From Ardenticatenales bacterium (GTDB taxonomy: Bacteria; Chloroflexota; Anaerolineae; Promineifilales; Promineifilaceae): DNA of 64,000 nucleotides. Position numbers and translations under genes: made by a program. Position 1 is the first letter of the stretch; every line of letters begins with the position of its first letter. Where the stretch lies: assembly GCA_020634575.1 (NCBI GenBank), contig JACKBM010000023.1, positions 17,819 through 81,818 of the forward strand. The letters are read 5' to 3'. This document shows positions 43,546 through 52,551 of this stretch, in pieces. The notes under the pieces were generated by a model. It saw nothing but the letters and a program-made list of their open reading frames with translations. It was not told the origin of the DNA and did not search any database.

Positions 43546-44705
43546 TTGGTCCCACAATAATTGATGATGATATCGGCCAGAATGTGACACAGGTCGACAG
43601 TCGAGGCGATATCGACCCATTCCACCGCCGCGTGGGCGCCGTCGCCGGATGGACCCAGGAGGATCGCCTCCATGCCGGCGTCGGCCAGGACGGCCGCGTC
43701 GGTCCAGCCGAGCATCCCCATGTGCGGTTTGGCCGCGCCCAGCCGGGCCGCGATGGCCGCGTCGCTGGCCTGGACCAGCGGGCTGTCATCAGCCGTTTCG
43801 AAGGGCAGGCGGGTGAAGAAGGGGGTTACGGTCGCCTTGAACCGGGGATCAGCAGCGCTGAGTCGGTCCAGGATGGCCTGGATCTCGGCGGTGGCTGAGG
43901 CCTCGGTCTCGCCGGGGGCCAGGCGGCGCTCCACTTTGAGGACGCAGCGTTCAGCGTAGGTGCTGATGCCGTTGCCGCCCTGGATCTGGGCGGCATGGAG
44001 CGACGGGTGGCCGACGAGGGGGTGTTCCGGCCGGTTCAGCAGGTCCTGGCTCAGCTTCTCCAACTCAACCAGCACCCGGCCCATGTGGCTGTTGGCGTCG
44101 ATCCCTTCCATATAGCGGCTGCCGTGGGCGGCCAGACCGGTGGTCACGATCTCGTACCAGACAAAACCGCGATGGACAGTGCAGACTTGCAGCTCCGTTG
44201 GCTCGGTGACGATGGCGCCGTCCGCCTGGTAATGCTGCGCGATATGTTCGGTGCCGATACTGGCATATTCCTCGTCCGCCACAAAGGTCAGGATCAGGTC
44301 ACCGTCCAGCTCGATGCCGTCGTCCAGCAATGCTTTGGTGACGGCGAGTTGGGCGGCGGCGCTTGCTTTCATGTCAAAGCTGCCACGGCCGTAAACCCGC
44401 CCGTCGCGGACGGCGCCTGAGAAGGGCTCCGCCATACCGCTGATGTCGACGGTGTCCAGGTGGGCATTGAGCATCAGCGAACGGCCGCCGCCGGTACCGG
44501 CCAGCGTGGCGACGACGTTGACCCGGTTGTGCCCCAGGTCGTGGCTCGTCGGCTCCAGCCCCAGCTCCCGCAGACAACCGGCGACGTAGCGGCCGATTTC
44601 GGCTTCGGCCGGCGCACCGGGGGCGAGGTCCGGGTTGACCGAGTTAATCTGGACCAGCTTTTGGATGGTGGCGACGAGATAATGTTCATCGAGGGAAATA
44701 GACAT
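43542..44705 (-). CDS. M20-family metallopeptidase (ArgE/DapE group)
   Basis: This 387-residue enzyme has the M20 metal-binding motifs NAHLDTVDIS, GRGSFDMKAS and FVADEEYASIGTEH. It belongs to the acetylornithine deacetylase / succinyl-diaminopimelate desuccinylase group. The substrate cannot be read from sequence. It shares four bases with alr, so a role in amino-acid or cell-wall precursor metabolism is plausible. GAGG precedes the ATG at 44705. Confidence 0.87.
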   Translation of the reverse strand: MSISLDEHYLVATIQKLVQINSVNPDLAPGAPAEAEIGRYVAGCLRELGLEPTSHDLGHNRVNVVATLAGTGGGRSLMLNAHLDTVDISGMAEPFSGAVRDGRVYGRGSFDMKASAAAQLAVTKALLDDGIELDGDLILTFVADEEYASIGTEHIAQHYQADGAIVTEPTELQVCTVHRGFVWYEIVTTGLAAHGSRYMEGIDANSHMGRVLVELEKLSQDLLNRPEHPLVGHPSLHAAQIQGGNGISTYAERCVLKVERRLAPGETEASATAEIQAILDRLSAADPRFKATVTPFFTRLPFETADDSPLVQASDAAIAARLGAAKPHMGMLGWTDAAVLADAGMEAILLGPSGDGAHAAVEWVDIASTVDLCHILADIIINYCGTK

Positions 44706-45083
44706 GGGCGACCTCGCTTAAAGAAGCAGTTGTGGAGCGGTGGGATGCACCTTCAGATGCCGAGCAGCCAGAGCGGCCGGTTCTGCTGGCGACATGTAGT
44801 GACAATTCTCTGTAAATTGGTGAGGATGGCAAGGGGACGGACGTAAATAGTGGCCCAGGCAGTGGCTGGTGACTGACATTCGCGATTGGCGGCCGCGAGG
44901 CGCTCAAGCGCCACGCTACGGGCGCGTCCGCCAGATGCGGACTTTGGTTTCACGACAATAGCCTGCCGTGAACATCCAGTCTGCCTTCTGCAGACGCGTC
45001 CGTAGCGTGGCAGTTCACTGCCTCGCGAACTTGTGGCTTCGCGTTGCTGGCTATGCAAAACCCCCTTCTGTTACACTTGGCTT
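44706..45083. other. Divergent intergenic region
   Basis: This 378-base stretch between the M20 gene (-) and the propeller lipoprotein (+) has no credible gene. It contains a pair of inverted repeat elements (44895-44926 and 44995-45026), listed separately. A TACACT box lies just before the ATG at 45084, with no ribosome site, so a near-leaderless transcript is possible. Confidence 0.5.
44895..45026. repeat. Two inverted copies of a structured intergenic element
   Basis: The arms (44895-44926 and 44995-45026) match as inverted copies: GCGAGGC outside and CCACGCTACG with the adjoining bases inside. The eight bases between differ, but in each arm they keep a 6-bp hairpin: GGCGCT-ca-AGCGCC on the left and GGCAGT-tc-ACTGCC on the right. 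The paired changes suggest that the small hairpin is conserved as a structure. Confidence 0.75.
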
Positions 45084-46082
45084 ATGCGATATTGGTTGAT
45101 GTTGATTGTTCTTTTGGTTGGCTGTGCTGAGGCTGGTGAGCCAGCGACGGACGTGACGGCGACGCCGTTGCCGTTTGCGGTACCGGCCGGTTACGAACTC
45201 ACCCCCTTGCCTTACCAGTTCAACCGGCCCACCCAGTTCCTGGTCGAGTCTGACCAGCTCTGGGTGGCGCAGTTGAACGGGGGCGAGAATGAAGCGGTTG
45301 GGCAGGTAGTGCGGGTTGACCTGGCCACCGGAGCGGAGACAGTCATCATTGACGACCTGGACAAGCCAACCGGCATTGCGTTGTTGGACGGTTGGCTCTG
45401 GATCGCGACACGGGATGCGTTGCTGCGAATGGAGCCGGCCGAGGCTGAAAGCCTTGAGGTGGTGGTGCGGGACATCCCGAACAACGGCCGCTCCAACGGG
45501 ACCCTGACGGTCACCCCCGATGGCCGGCTGTTGTACGAGAGCAGCGGCCGGCGCAGCGACCCAGAATCCGGCCGGTTGTGGGCGTATGATCCAGTGACTG
45601 GTGCCTCAAGCCTGGTCGCCGAGGGGCTCAAGAACGCCTATGCTCATTTCTACGATGCGGCTGGCCGGCTCTGGATCACGGAGATTGGTGATGGCTCAGT
45701 TGAGGATGTGCCGTTTCCCGATGAGATTAACCTGGTCGTACCCGGGGCGGATTTTGGCTGGCCAGGTTGTTACGGCCGGGAGCTGGCTGGCCCGGAGTGT
45801 GAGGGGACGCGGGCAGCGGTAGCGGTCCTGCCGGTGAGCAGCACGCCGACGGGGATTGCCGGCTCGCCGTTTGCGCCGGATACGCTGCTGGTCACCCAAT
45901 GGTTGACCGGTGAACTGGTCACGGTGACGTACACGTTGCAGGGCAATCAGGCGGTGGGGGAGGTGGCGCCGTTTATCAGCGGGCTGCGTAACCCACAGCA
46001 TGTGCTGAACCGGCCGGATGGGGCTGTCTGGATCTCTGAATACAGCACCGGCCTTATCTGGGAACTGCGCCGAGACGAGTAG
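45084..46082 (+). CDS. Beta-propeller lipoprotein (sugar dehydrogenase/SMP-30-like)
   Basis: This 332-residue protein starts at ATG 45084 with a lipoprotein signal peptide ending in LIVLLVGC. The body has propeller-type repeats such as GRLLYESSGRRSD, GRLWITEIGDGSVED and PGADFGWPGCYG. The last motif resembles the soluble aldose dehydrogenase / Glucose-Sorbosone dehydrogenase family. A full set of PQQ ligands is not clear by eye, so enzymatic activity is uncertain. It ends with a WISEYSTGLIWEL blade closure. Confidence 0.75.
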   Translation: MRYWLMLIVLLVGCAEAGEPATDVTATPLPFAVPAGYELTPLPYQFNRPTQFLVESDQLWVAQLNGGENEAVGQVVRVDLATGAETVIIDDLDKPTGIALLDGWLWIATRDALLRMEPAEAESLEVVVRDIPNNGRSNGTLTVTPDGRLLYESSGRRSDPESGRLWAYDPVTGASSLVAEGLKNAYAHFYDAAGRLWITEIGDGSVEDVPFPDEINLVVPGADFGWPGCYGRELAGPECEGTRAAVAVLPVSSTPTGIAGSPFAPDTLLVTQWLTGELVTVTYTLQGNQAVGEVAPFISGLRNPQHVLNRPDGAVWISEYSTGLIWELRRDE

Positions 46083-46184
46083 AAAATTATTCGCATAGCC
46101 ATCAAGGGGTGGAGATCGGCGTGGCACCTCAATAGACCGACTTAGCGTGGTTGAAGTTCTTCAAGTTGAGCCGGAAAGCGGGTC

Positions 46185-47030
46185 CTAATCAGCCGCAGGC
46201 TTGTTGACGCGACCATCATAAACGTCCGGTCGGCGGTGTTGCAGAGAGGGGAGTTGCTCGCGCACCTTCGCCTGGGCGGCATAGTCAATGTCGGCCACGA
46301 TGACACATTCCCGCTCTGGCGCCCGGGCCAGCACTGTCCCCCACGGGTCGACAATCATGGTGCTGCCGAAACATTTGTTGCCGTTGCCGTGGGTGCCGAT
46401 CTGGGCTGGCGACACCATGTAGACCTGGTTTTCGATGGCCCGGGCCCGAATCAACGTCTCCCAATGGTCTTTGCCGGTGTAGAGGGTGAAGGCGGCCGGG
46501 TGGAAAATGACCTGGGCGCCATTCAGCGTCAGGGCCCGATACAGCTCTGGGAAGCGGATGTCGTAGCAGATCGTCAGCCCAAAGTTGCCATGTTCAGTCT
46601 CGAACGTCACCATCCGATCGCCATCCACAAACTTGTCCGACTCCTTGATGGTCGTCTGCCCTTTGACGTCGATATCAAACAGGTGGATTTTGCGGTATTT
46701 AGAGATGATGTTGCCTTCCGGGTCAAAGACGAGCGTGGTGTTGCCGACTTTGCCTTCAGCTTTCATCAGCTCCGGCATGCTGCCGCCATGAATGTACATG
46801 CCATGCTGGCGCGCTTTGGCGGCCAGGAATTCTGAAGTGCGGCCAGGGATTTCTTCAGCACCATCCGTCAGGTAATCCTCAGCGCCGAGGATGTTGAACA
46901 TCTCTGGCAGCCCCACCATCTGGGCCCCCAGGCTGGCGGCCTCGTCGATGAGCCGATCGGCTTTTTCCAGGTTGATATCCTTGTCCCCCTGGGTGTTCAT
47001 CTGGACGGCGGCGATACGAAAATTACTCAT
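46185..47030 (-). CDS. Carbon-nitrogen hydrolase (nitrilase superfamily)
   Basis: This 281-residue enzyme has the Glu-Lys-Cys triad of the nitrilase superfamily: Glu in MVGLPEMFN, Lys in KYRKIHLFD and Cys in GLTICYDIRFPELYR. Length and motifs match the Nit1/Nit2 omega-amidase-like branch, which repairs deaminated glutathione or hydrolyses alpha-keto amides. AGGAGG precedes the ATG at 47030. It is divergent from the M20 dipeptidase across a repeat array. Confidence 0.9.
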   Translation of the reverse strand: MSNFRIAAVQMNTQGDKDINLEKADRLIDEAASLGAQMVGLPEMFNILGAEDYLTDGAEEIPGRTSEFLAAKARQHGMYIHGGSMPELMKAEGKVGNTTLVFDPEGNIISKYRKIHLFDIDVKGQTTIKESDKFVDGDRMVTFETEHGNFGLTICYDIRFPELYRALTLNGAQVIFHPAAFTLYTGKDHWETLIRARAIENQVYMVSPAQIGTHGNGNKCFGSTMIVDPWGTVLARAPERECVIVADIDYAAQAKVREQLPSLQHRRPDVYDGRVNKPAAD

Positions 47031-47096
47031 GACGACCTCCTGCGGCGTGGTTCAAGCGCCAATTAAAACATAATTTCCTGACGAGGGGTACCCCCA

Positions 47097-47192
47097 ACCC
47101 GACGGGTCCACACCAACCCGACGGGTCCACCACCCGACGGGTCCACCACCCGACGGGTCCACCACCCGACGGGTACCCACCACCCGACGGGT
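47097..47192. repeat. Six tandem copies of palindrome ACCCGACGGGT
   Basis: Six identical copies of ACCCG-a-CGGGT begin at 47097, 47116, 47132, 47148, 47164 and 47182, a spacing of 16-19 bases. They lie between the divergent starts of the amidase and M20 genes. The unit has the same form as the array at 32028-32089 with a paired T-A to C-G change. Confidence 0.9.
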
Positions 47193-47261
47193 CCGTGACC
47201 CCTCACCGGTTTGCGCCGTTCGCAGTACAATCGGGGCAGCAACCAACCAAGGAGTGTCCCT

Positions 47262-48635
47262 ATGTCCGCCTCTTCTGCTTCGCTTGATGCTGTCTTTGCC
47301 TATATCGACGCCCATGAATCGCAATACATTGACCGGCTGATTGATTATCTGCGCCAGCCGAGCATCAGTGCCCACGGCCAGGGCATCGCCGAGGTAGCCG
47401 ATATTTTGCTCGGCTGGTTGACGGAAATGGGCTTTGCCGCTGAATTGAAGCAGACGGCCGGCTGGCCGCTGGTGCTGGGCCGGCGGGTTGAGGATCCGGC
47501 TCTGCCCACGGTCATGATTTATGGCCATTACGACGTCCAGCCGCCTGATCCGCTGGAGTTGTGGCAGTCGCCGCCATTTGAGCCGACGATCCGCGACGGG
47601 CGCCTGTATGCCCGCGGCGTTGGCGACAACAAGGGGCAACACTCGGCTCACCTGTTTGCCATCGAGGCGCTGCTGGCGGTGCAGGGACGTTTGCCCTGCA
47701 ATGTGATCGTCCTGCTGGAGGGCGAGGAGGAAGTGGGCAGCCCCCATATCGCCGAATTTATTGCGACGCACAAAGAGGAACTGGATGCCGATCTGGTGAT
47801 TATCTCTGATGGGCCGGTTGAGCATGATGGCCGCTCGACCATTGAATTTGGCGTACGCGGCGTCATCTCCTTTGAGATGCGGGCGCGGGGCGCCAACCAG
47901 GATCTGCATTCGGGGAACTGGGGCGGCGTGGTGCCAAACCCGCTCTGGACGCTGGTCCATCTGCTGGGCACGATGAAAAACGACAAAGGGCAGATCACCA
48001 TCGACGGCTTTTATGACGAGATGGCTGAAGGTGGCCCGCTGGAAATGGCGGCGCTGGCTAATTTGCCCGTCGATGTTGAGGCGGTCAAGAACGAATTGGA
48101 CCTAAAAGAGTTTGATCAACCGCTGGAGCGGACCTTCTTCGAGCGGTTGTCACTCTGGCCGACGTTCACCATCAATGGTCTGCATGGCGGCTACGGCGGC
48201 CCCGGCTCCAAAACGGTGCTGCCCCATGAGGCAAAGGCGAAGTGTGACATCCGCCTGGTGGCGAATCAATCGGTCGAAGAAGTTTGGGCTAAAGTGAAGG
48301 CCCATGTGGCCCGCCATGCGCCGGACGTCGAGTTGATCTATCAGGGGGGTATGGACCCATCCAAAACGCCGCTGGATTCCCGCTTTGTGCCGCCCATCAA
48401 GGCGGCGATGCTGGCGGCACAGGGGTATGAACCGTTGATGCGCCCGGCGATGGGCGGCAGCCTGCCCAACTATGTGTTCACCAAGACTTTGGGGCTGCAC
48501 ACCTTCGTTATCCCTTTTGCCAATGCGGATGAATCCAATCATGCGCCTAACGAGAACATGGAAGTGTGGCGCATCAAAATGGGAATTAAGACTGGCGCCA
48601 GTCTGCTGCATCATCTGGGTCAGATGGGTAGTTAA
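47262..48635 (+). CDS. M20 family dipeptidase
   Basis: This 457-residue metallopeptidase starts at ATG 47262 behind AAGGAG. Metal-binding motifs are MIYGHYDVQPPDP, ARGVGDNKGQHSAHLF and LLEGEEEVGSPH; the insertion dimerisation domain follows. It belongs to the CNDP-like dipeptidase group. It is divergent from the amidase gene. A TACAAT box lies about 33 bases upstream of the start. Confidence 0.9.
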   Translation: MSASSASLDAVFAYIDAHESQYIDRLIDYLRQPSISAHGQGIAEVADILLGWLTEMGFAAELKQTAGWPLVLGRRVEDPALPTVMIYGHYDVQPPDPLELWQSPPFEPTIRDGRLYARGVGDNKGQHSAHLFAIEALLAVQGRLPCNVIVLLEGEEEVGSPHIAEFIATHKEELDADLVIISDGPVEHDGRSTIEFGVRGVISFEMRARGANQDLHSGNWGGVVPNPLWTLVHLLGTMKNDKGQITIDGFYDEMAEGGPLEMAALANLPVDVEAVKNELDLKEFDQPLERTFFERLSLWPTFTINGLHGGYGGPGSKTVLPHEAKAKCDIRLVANQSVEEVWAKVKAHVARHAPDVELIYQGGMDPSKTPLDSRFVPPIKAAMLAAQGYEPLMRPAMGGSLPNYVFTKTLGLHTFVIPFANADESNHAPNENMEVWRIKMGIKTGASLLHHLGQMGS

Positions 48636-48731
48636 GCAGCAAATGTCACTGGTTTGGGTGTTGCATGCGACGATAACGAGAGAGGGACGATAGCAAGTTA
48701 ATAACCTTGGACCTGTTCTGGAGGTTATTTA

Positions 48732-50345
48732 ATGAAACGACTTACCCCTTTGCTCCCAACCTTGCTTTTGATTCCCATTCTGATATTGGGTTATCGGAAT
48801 AGCGCCGCCCAGGATTCGCCGGATCGCGGATTGTGGACCAGTTCATTCAGCTACCAGGGTCGCCTGACTGATAATGATGCGCTCATCGACGACCAGTGCG
48901 ATTTACAGTTTTCGCTCTGGAAAGATGAAGTGGGTGGCTCCCAGGTCGGCATCACCCAGGCTATTGACGACGTAGCGGTTGCCGACGGGCTGTTCTCCGT
49001 GCAGCTAAACGACGCGGACCAGTTCAGCGCCACACCCTTTAATGGCGACCCGCGCTGGCTGGAGATTGCCGTGCGCTGCCCGGCCGGTTCTGGCGCTTTC
49101 ACCACCCTCAGCCCACGCCAGGCGTTGACCGGCACCCCTTACGCCCAATTCAGCGCCTACTCCACCTGGAGCGGCCTGGCCGGCATACCGGCCGGTTTCG
49201 CCGACAACACCGACAACGACACCACCTACAGCGCCGGCAACGGTATCAGCATCGTCGCGGACAGCATTCAAGCTGTCGGCAGCCCCGTCGCCAATGTGCT
49301 GGTGGTATCACCGGCCGGTGGCGACTTCACCACCATCAACGCCGCCCTGAGCAGCATCAGCGACAATGGGCCTGACAATCGCTACCAGATCCTGGTTGGC
49401 CCGGGTGAATACCCTGAAGTCATCCAGATGAAAGCTTACGTTGACCTGGTGGGCGCCGGTCCCAGCCTGACCCGGCTGGTCCATCCCGGTGGCAGCGGAC
49501 TCCACGTGGTTAAGACGGCTGACCAGGTGGTATTACGAGATCTGTCTATCGTCAATGATGGCAGTGGTTCCTCCAATTTTGCCCTCGGCATCGACAGTAA
49601 CGGTGTGGAGGCCCAGATCGAGAATGTGACGGTCACAGCCTTCGGCGGCACGTTCAACTATTCTGTTTATGTGCAGAATGGGGCCAATGTCACGTTGCGC
49701 AATGTGCGCTCGTCAGCGGTGGATGGCAGCTCCGCCATCGGCATGTATGTGATCAACGCCAGTGCGACCGCGTATGAAAGCAGCTTCAGCGGTGTTGACG
49801 ACACCAATGGCAATGGCATTTACATGAGCGGCGGCGCCACGCCTTACAGCGTCAAGCTGGTTGATTCGATCATCGTGGGCAGTTCAAAGATACTGCGCGT
49901 CTGGTCTTCCTACACGGTGACTGCGGCTAACTCGGAGTTGGGCGGTGGCGGTGTGATTGAACCAAACGGGGGCACAGTTCAATGTGTTGCCTCCCGCGAT
50001 GATAGCGGCGCTGCGCTTGATGGCAGTTGCGCCGTGGTTCGGGCGGCTGAGCCGGCCCAACCCGCCTTAATTGCGCAGTGTGGCGACCAGGATGCGGTGG
50101 TTAATCGGGCCAGTACGCATGAGGCCGTGGCCGGGGTGATAGTTGAGGCAGGGGCGGAGACCGGCCGGTGCCAGATCCAGTTCCCCGTTGCCCTGGACAA
50201 CTACGTCTGGGCAGCCAGCTCTGCTGATGATGCGGAAGCGCGCCTGGTGGGTTGTCGTCAATCGGGTCCACAGACCTTGAGCTGCCTGGTCACCAATGTC
50301 GCCGGCGAGGGCGTCAACGGACCGATCAGCGTCCTGTTGCGCTGA
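48732..50345 (+). CDS. Secreted parallel beta-helix protein
   Basis: This 537-residue protein has a signal peptide (hydrophobic residues 7-22, cleavage likely after NSAAQ). The N-terminal domain begins SSFSYQGRLTDNDALIDD, a module found in exported proteins of this phylum. The central part (about residues 190-400) looks like pectin-lyase-type right-handed beta-helix coils rich in Asn, Gly and Val (DGSGSSNFALGIDSNGVEA). No catalytic residues are assigned; adhesion or matrix roles are possible. GGAGG precedes the start. Confidence 0.72.
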   Translation: MKRLTPLLPTLLLIPILILGYRNSAAQDSPDRGLWTSSFSYQGRLTDNDALIDDQCDLQFSLWKDEVGGSQVGITQAIDDVAVADGLFSVQLNDADQFSATPFNGDPRWLEIAVRCPAGSGAFTTLSPRQALTGTPYAQFSAYSTWSGLAGIPAGFADNTDNDTTYSAGNGISIVADSIQAVGSPVANVLVVSPAGGDFTTINAALSSISDNGPDNRYQILVGPGEYPEVIQMKAYVDLVGAGPSLTRLVHPGGSGLHVVKTADQVVLRDLSIVNDGSGSSNFALGIDSNGVEAQIENVTVTAFGGTFNYSVYVQNGANVTLRNVRSSAVDGSSAIGMYVINASATAYESSFSGVDDTNGNGIYMSGGATPYSVKLVDSIIVGSSKILRVWSSYTVTAANSELGGGGVIEPNGGTVQCVASRDDSGAALDGSCAVVRAAEPAQPALIAQCGDQDAVVNRASTHEAVAGVIVEAGAETGRCQIQFPVALDNYVWAASSADDAEARLVGCRQSGPQTLSCLVTNVAGEGVNGPISVLLR

Positions 50346-50355
50346 GGAGGCTGGC

Positions 50356-50644
50356 ATGAAGCACCTGGGTAACAAACCTGTTCGTTATCTGTTTCTCGCC
50401 GGGCTTTTGCTGCTCTTGCTGGCCGCCGTTGCCACGACCAATGGTGGTCTGAGCGTTGATTGGCACACGATCGATGGTGGGGCGGTATCGCCGCGGCCAG
50501 CATCTACCAGCTCGAAGGCACAATCGGCCAGCCGGAAGGCGGCCATCAGGCCGTTGGCGGCAGCTACCAGCTCAATGGCGGCTACTGGGGCGCCGCCGCC
50601 CGCCCGACTACGCCATCTATTTACCGATCGTCCAACGACCATAA
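50356..50644 (+). pseudogene. Short exported protein gene with two -1 frameshifts
   Basis: Three frames join into one sensible protein of about 95 residues. The signal-anchor start MKHLGNKPVRYLFLAG runs to SVDWHTIDGG, continues in a second frame as YQLEGTIGQPEGGHQAVGGS with LNGGYWGAAA, and ends in a third frame with DYAIYLPIVQRP and TAA at 50644. Adding one G in the run near 50480 and one C near 50601 restores the frame. It belongs to the exported family with the WHTIDGGG..GTIGQ..GGYW pattern. It is either recently broken or mis-sequenced. Confidence 0.65.
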
Positions 50645-50682
50645 GAGAAATAGCCATACTTCGCTGCGCTCAGCACAAGCTG

Positions 50683-50779
50683 GCACGGATTTGACACGGA
50701 TTTTTTATGGTGAAGAGAAAGATAGCTTCATCTAACAACAAAAAAAGAAATCCGTGTTTAATCCGTGCTAATCCGTGGC
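50683..50779. repeat. Intergenic CACGGATT / AATCCGTG inverted repeat, copy 2
   Basis: The left arm (50683-50706) has two CACGGATT units and the right arm (50748-50779) has three AATCCGTG units. The right arm differs from copy 1 (38722-38752) by about one base. It lies between convergent genes and could act as a terminator. It includes the stop codon of the citE-like gene. Confidence 0.8.
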
Positions 50780-51641
50780 CTCTCTCCTCCCCACCCGCTC
50801 ATGAATGGCCACGATGCGGGCCAGGCTGCGCAGGACAGGTTTCTCGTACAGCTTGCCATCGACGACCAGCAGGCCGCTTTCGTTGGCGGCGAAGGCGGTC
50901 ATGATTTTGCGGGCGTGGGCCACGGTGGCCTCGTCTGGCGTGAAGACGGCATTGAGGGCGGCGATCTGCTTGGGATGGATGGCGCCTTTGCCGGTGTAGC
51001 CAATGTCTTTCGCCTGCTCCGCTTCCCACAACATGCCGTCGGCGTCCTCGAGATCGAGGTAGGGGACGTCTATGGCGTCAGGCCGCAGGTGGCGGCGGCG
51101 TGGACGACGCGGGAGCGGGCGTAGAGCAGCGCCTGCCAGCTATTGCTGCAGCGCAGGTCCGCGGCCATGTCCACGCCGCCAAAGAAAAGAGCCGCTGTAC
51201 GCTGGCTGGCCCGGCCGATCTCGTGGGCCGCCTCCAGCGCCTCATTGGTTTCGATGATGACATGGAGCCGGGTCGGCAACTTGTACTCGTCAAGCAGATC
51301 GGAAAGATTGCGGACCTCTTCCGGCCCCTTGACCTTGGGCAACATCAAATAGGGTGGCGGCGTGGTTGACGAAAGCAGTGTCTGGACATCAGCCATGCCG
51401 GCGGTGGTGCGCAGGCAGTTGATGCGGATCACGCGCTCAACATCTCCAGGGCCGGGGCTGTGGCCAGGCCGCTGAAGGCCAGCTCGCGGGCATTGGCTTT
51501 GTCGGTCGGGGCGATAGCGTCTTCCAGGTCCGCGCAGACGATGTCGGCGCCGGAGGCCAGCGCCTTGGGATACATATCCGGCCGGTTCCCCGGCACAAAA
51601 ATGAAGGAGCGCCGCGGTACGAGTTCCTGAGGTTCGGTCAT
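50768..51641 (-). pseudogene. HpcH/HpaI aldolase / citrate lyase beta-like gene with two frameshifts
   Basis: The start at ATG 51641 (GGAG upstream) gives RRSFIFVPGNRPDMYPKAL and CADLEDAIAPTDK, typical of CitE-like proteins. The frame breaks near 51430, resumes with RVIRINCLRTTAGMADV and LMLPKVKGPEEV, breaks again near 51064 and ends with DIGYTGKGAIHPKQIAALN. One added base at each break restores a full protein of about 290 residues. It is the last gene of a - strand group with an NDH-2-like gene. Confidence 0.72.
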
Positions 51642-51644
51642 AAT

Positions 51645-52549
51645 TCAATTCTCCCACTTTGTGACCGGCGGTGGTTCTGTCCAGAAACGCCGTTGGTAAC
51701 GAAATACGTCGCGCAGCCAGGCCACGTTGGCTTCTGGCAAATGGGTCTCTACCAGGTCATAGCTTTCCTCGATCAGGCGGCGCAACGCTTCAGCCTGCTC
51801 AGCCGGCCCCAGGCTCCAGAGTGCCCCTGGTAGCGGGCGGCAAAATCGGCAGGGGCCAGGGCCAGCCAGGCCAGCACCTCGTCCTGCCAGCCCAAACCAA
51901 AAAAGAAAAACCCGGTTCAGGGCCAGCAACATCCTTAGCAGCGACTCACCCCATTGGGCCATATTGCGCTGAAACAGCAACATATTGTCGCCCCGCTCAG
52001 GGCTGAGCGCCAGCGCCAGAAGTAGTCGATCTGGCCATAACGGCGCACCATGCGCGCCGCCAGTCCGTCCAGGTAGCTGATCTGTTTCTGCCATTCTTTA
52101 ATGCAAGCCACGCCGTACAGCGGTCGGCCGCTAGCCAACAGCGCCAGCAAATTGTGCGGTGGCTCTGCAGTGCTGTGGGCGACGGTTACCTCGTGCAGCC
52201 ACGCTTTGACAGTGACATTTTTGGTAATGGGTGATGTCAGGGCGAGGCCGCTCTGGCGGGCCTTACTCTGGTCGCGACCCCAGGTGGCCAAGTCTGACCA
52301 GCAACACCACTCGGGGTCGTACGGGTAAAGCCTAATCAGATCGAAGGGTGGGTGGCTCAGGATCGTCTCTCGGGCCAGCTCATCCGGCAGGTCGTCCCAG
52401 AAGACGATGATGTCCAGATCGGAGTAACGGTCGGAGCGGCCGCGGGCGGCGGAGCTCGCCAACATGACGGCTGTGACGCCGGCCTGGGCGGCATAGAGAG
52501 GGGCGATCTGCCGGGCAATGTCCTGCCGCCACTGGCTGGCCTCAGCCAT
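51645..52549 (-). pseudogene. Nucleotidyltransferase-domain gene with several frameshifts
   Basis: The start at ATG 52549 (GGAG upstream) gives a nucleotidyltransferase domain with MLASSAARGRSDRYSDLDI, the expected metal-binding DxD form. The frame breaks near 52010, again in a T-run near 51890 and again near 51830, then ends with NVAWLRDVFRYQRRFW and a stop at 51645. Joined, it is about 300 residues. It lies four bases before the citE-like gene. Decay or local base-deletion errors are equally possible. Confidence 0.62.
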
Positions 52550-52551
52550 CC

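Noticed and set aside
46236..46835. 199-codon open frame on the + strand over the nitrilase-family gene
   Set aside because: Antisense to a gene with an intact catalytic triad; no ribosome site.
47097..47192. Possible CRISPR array
   Set aside because: The unit is an 11-bp palindrome with 5-8 base gaps that are nearly identical, without unique spacers or cas genes.
47052..47960. 302-codon open frame on the - strand over the M20 dipeptidase start
   Set aside because: Antisense to a conserved enzyme; its C-terminal end is translated repeat array and reads as low-complexity sequence.
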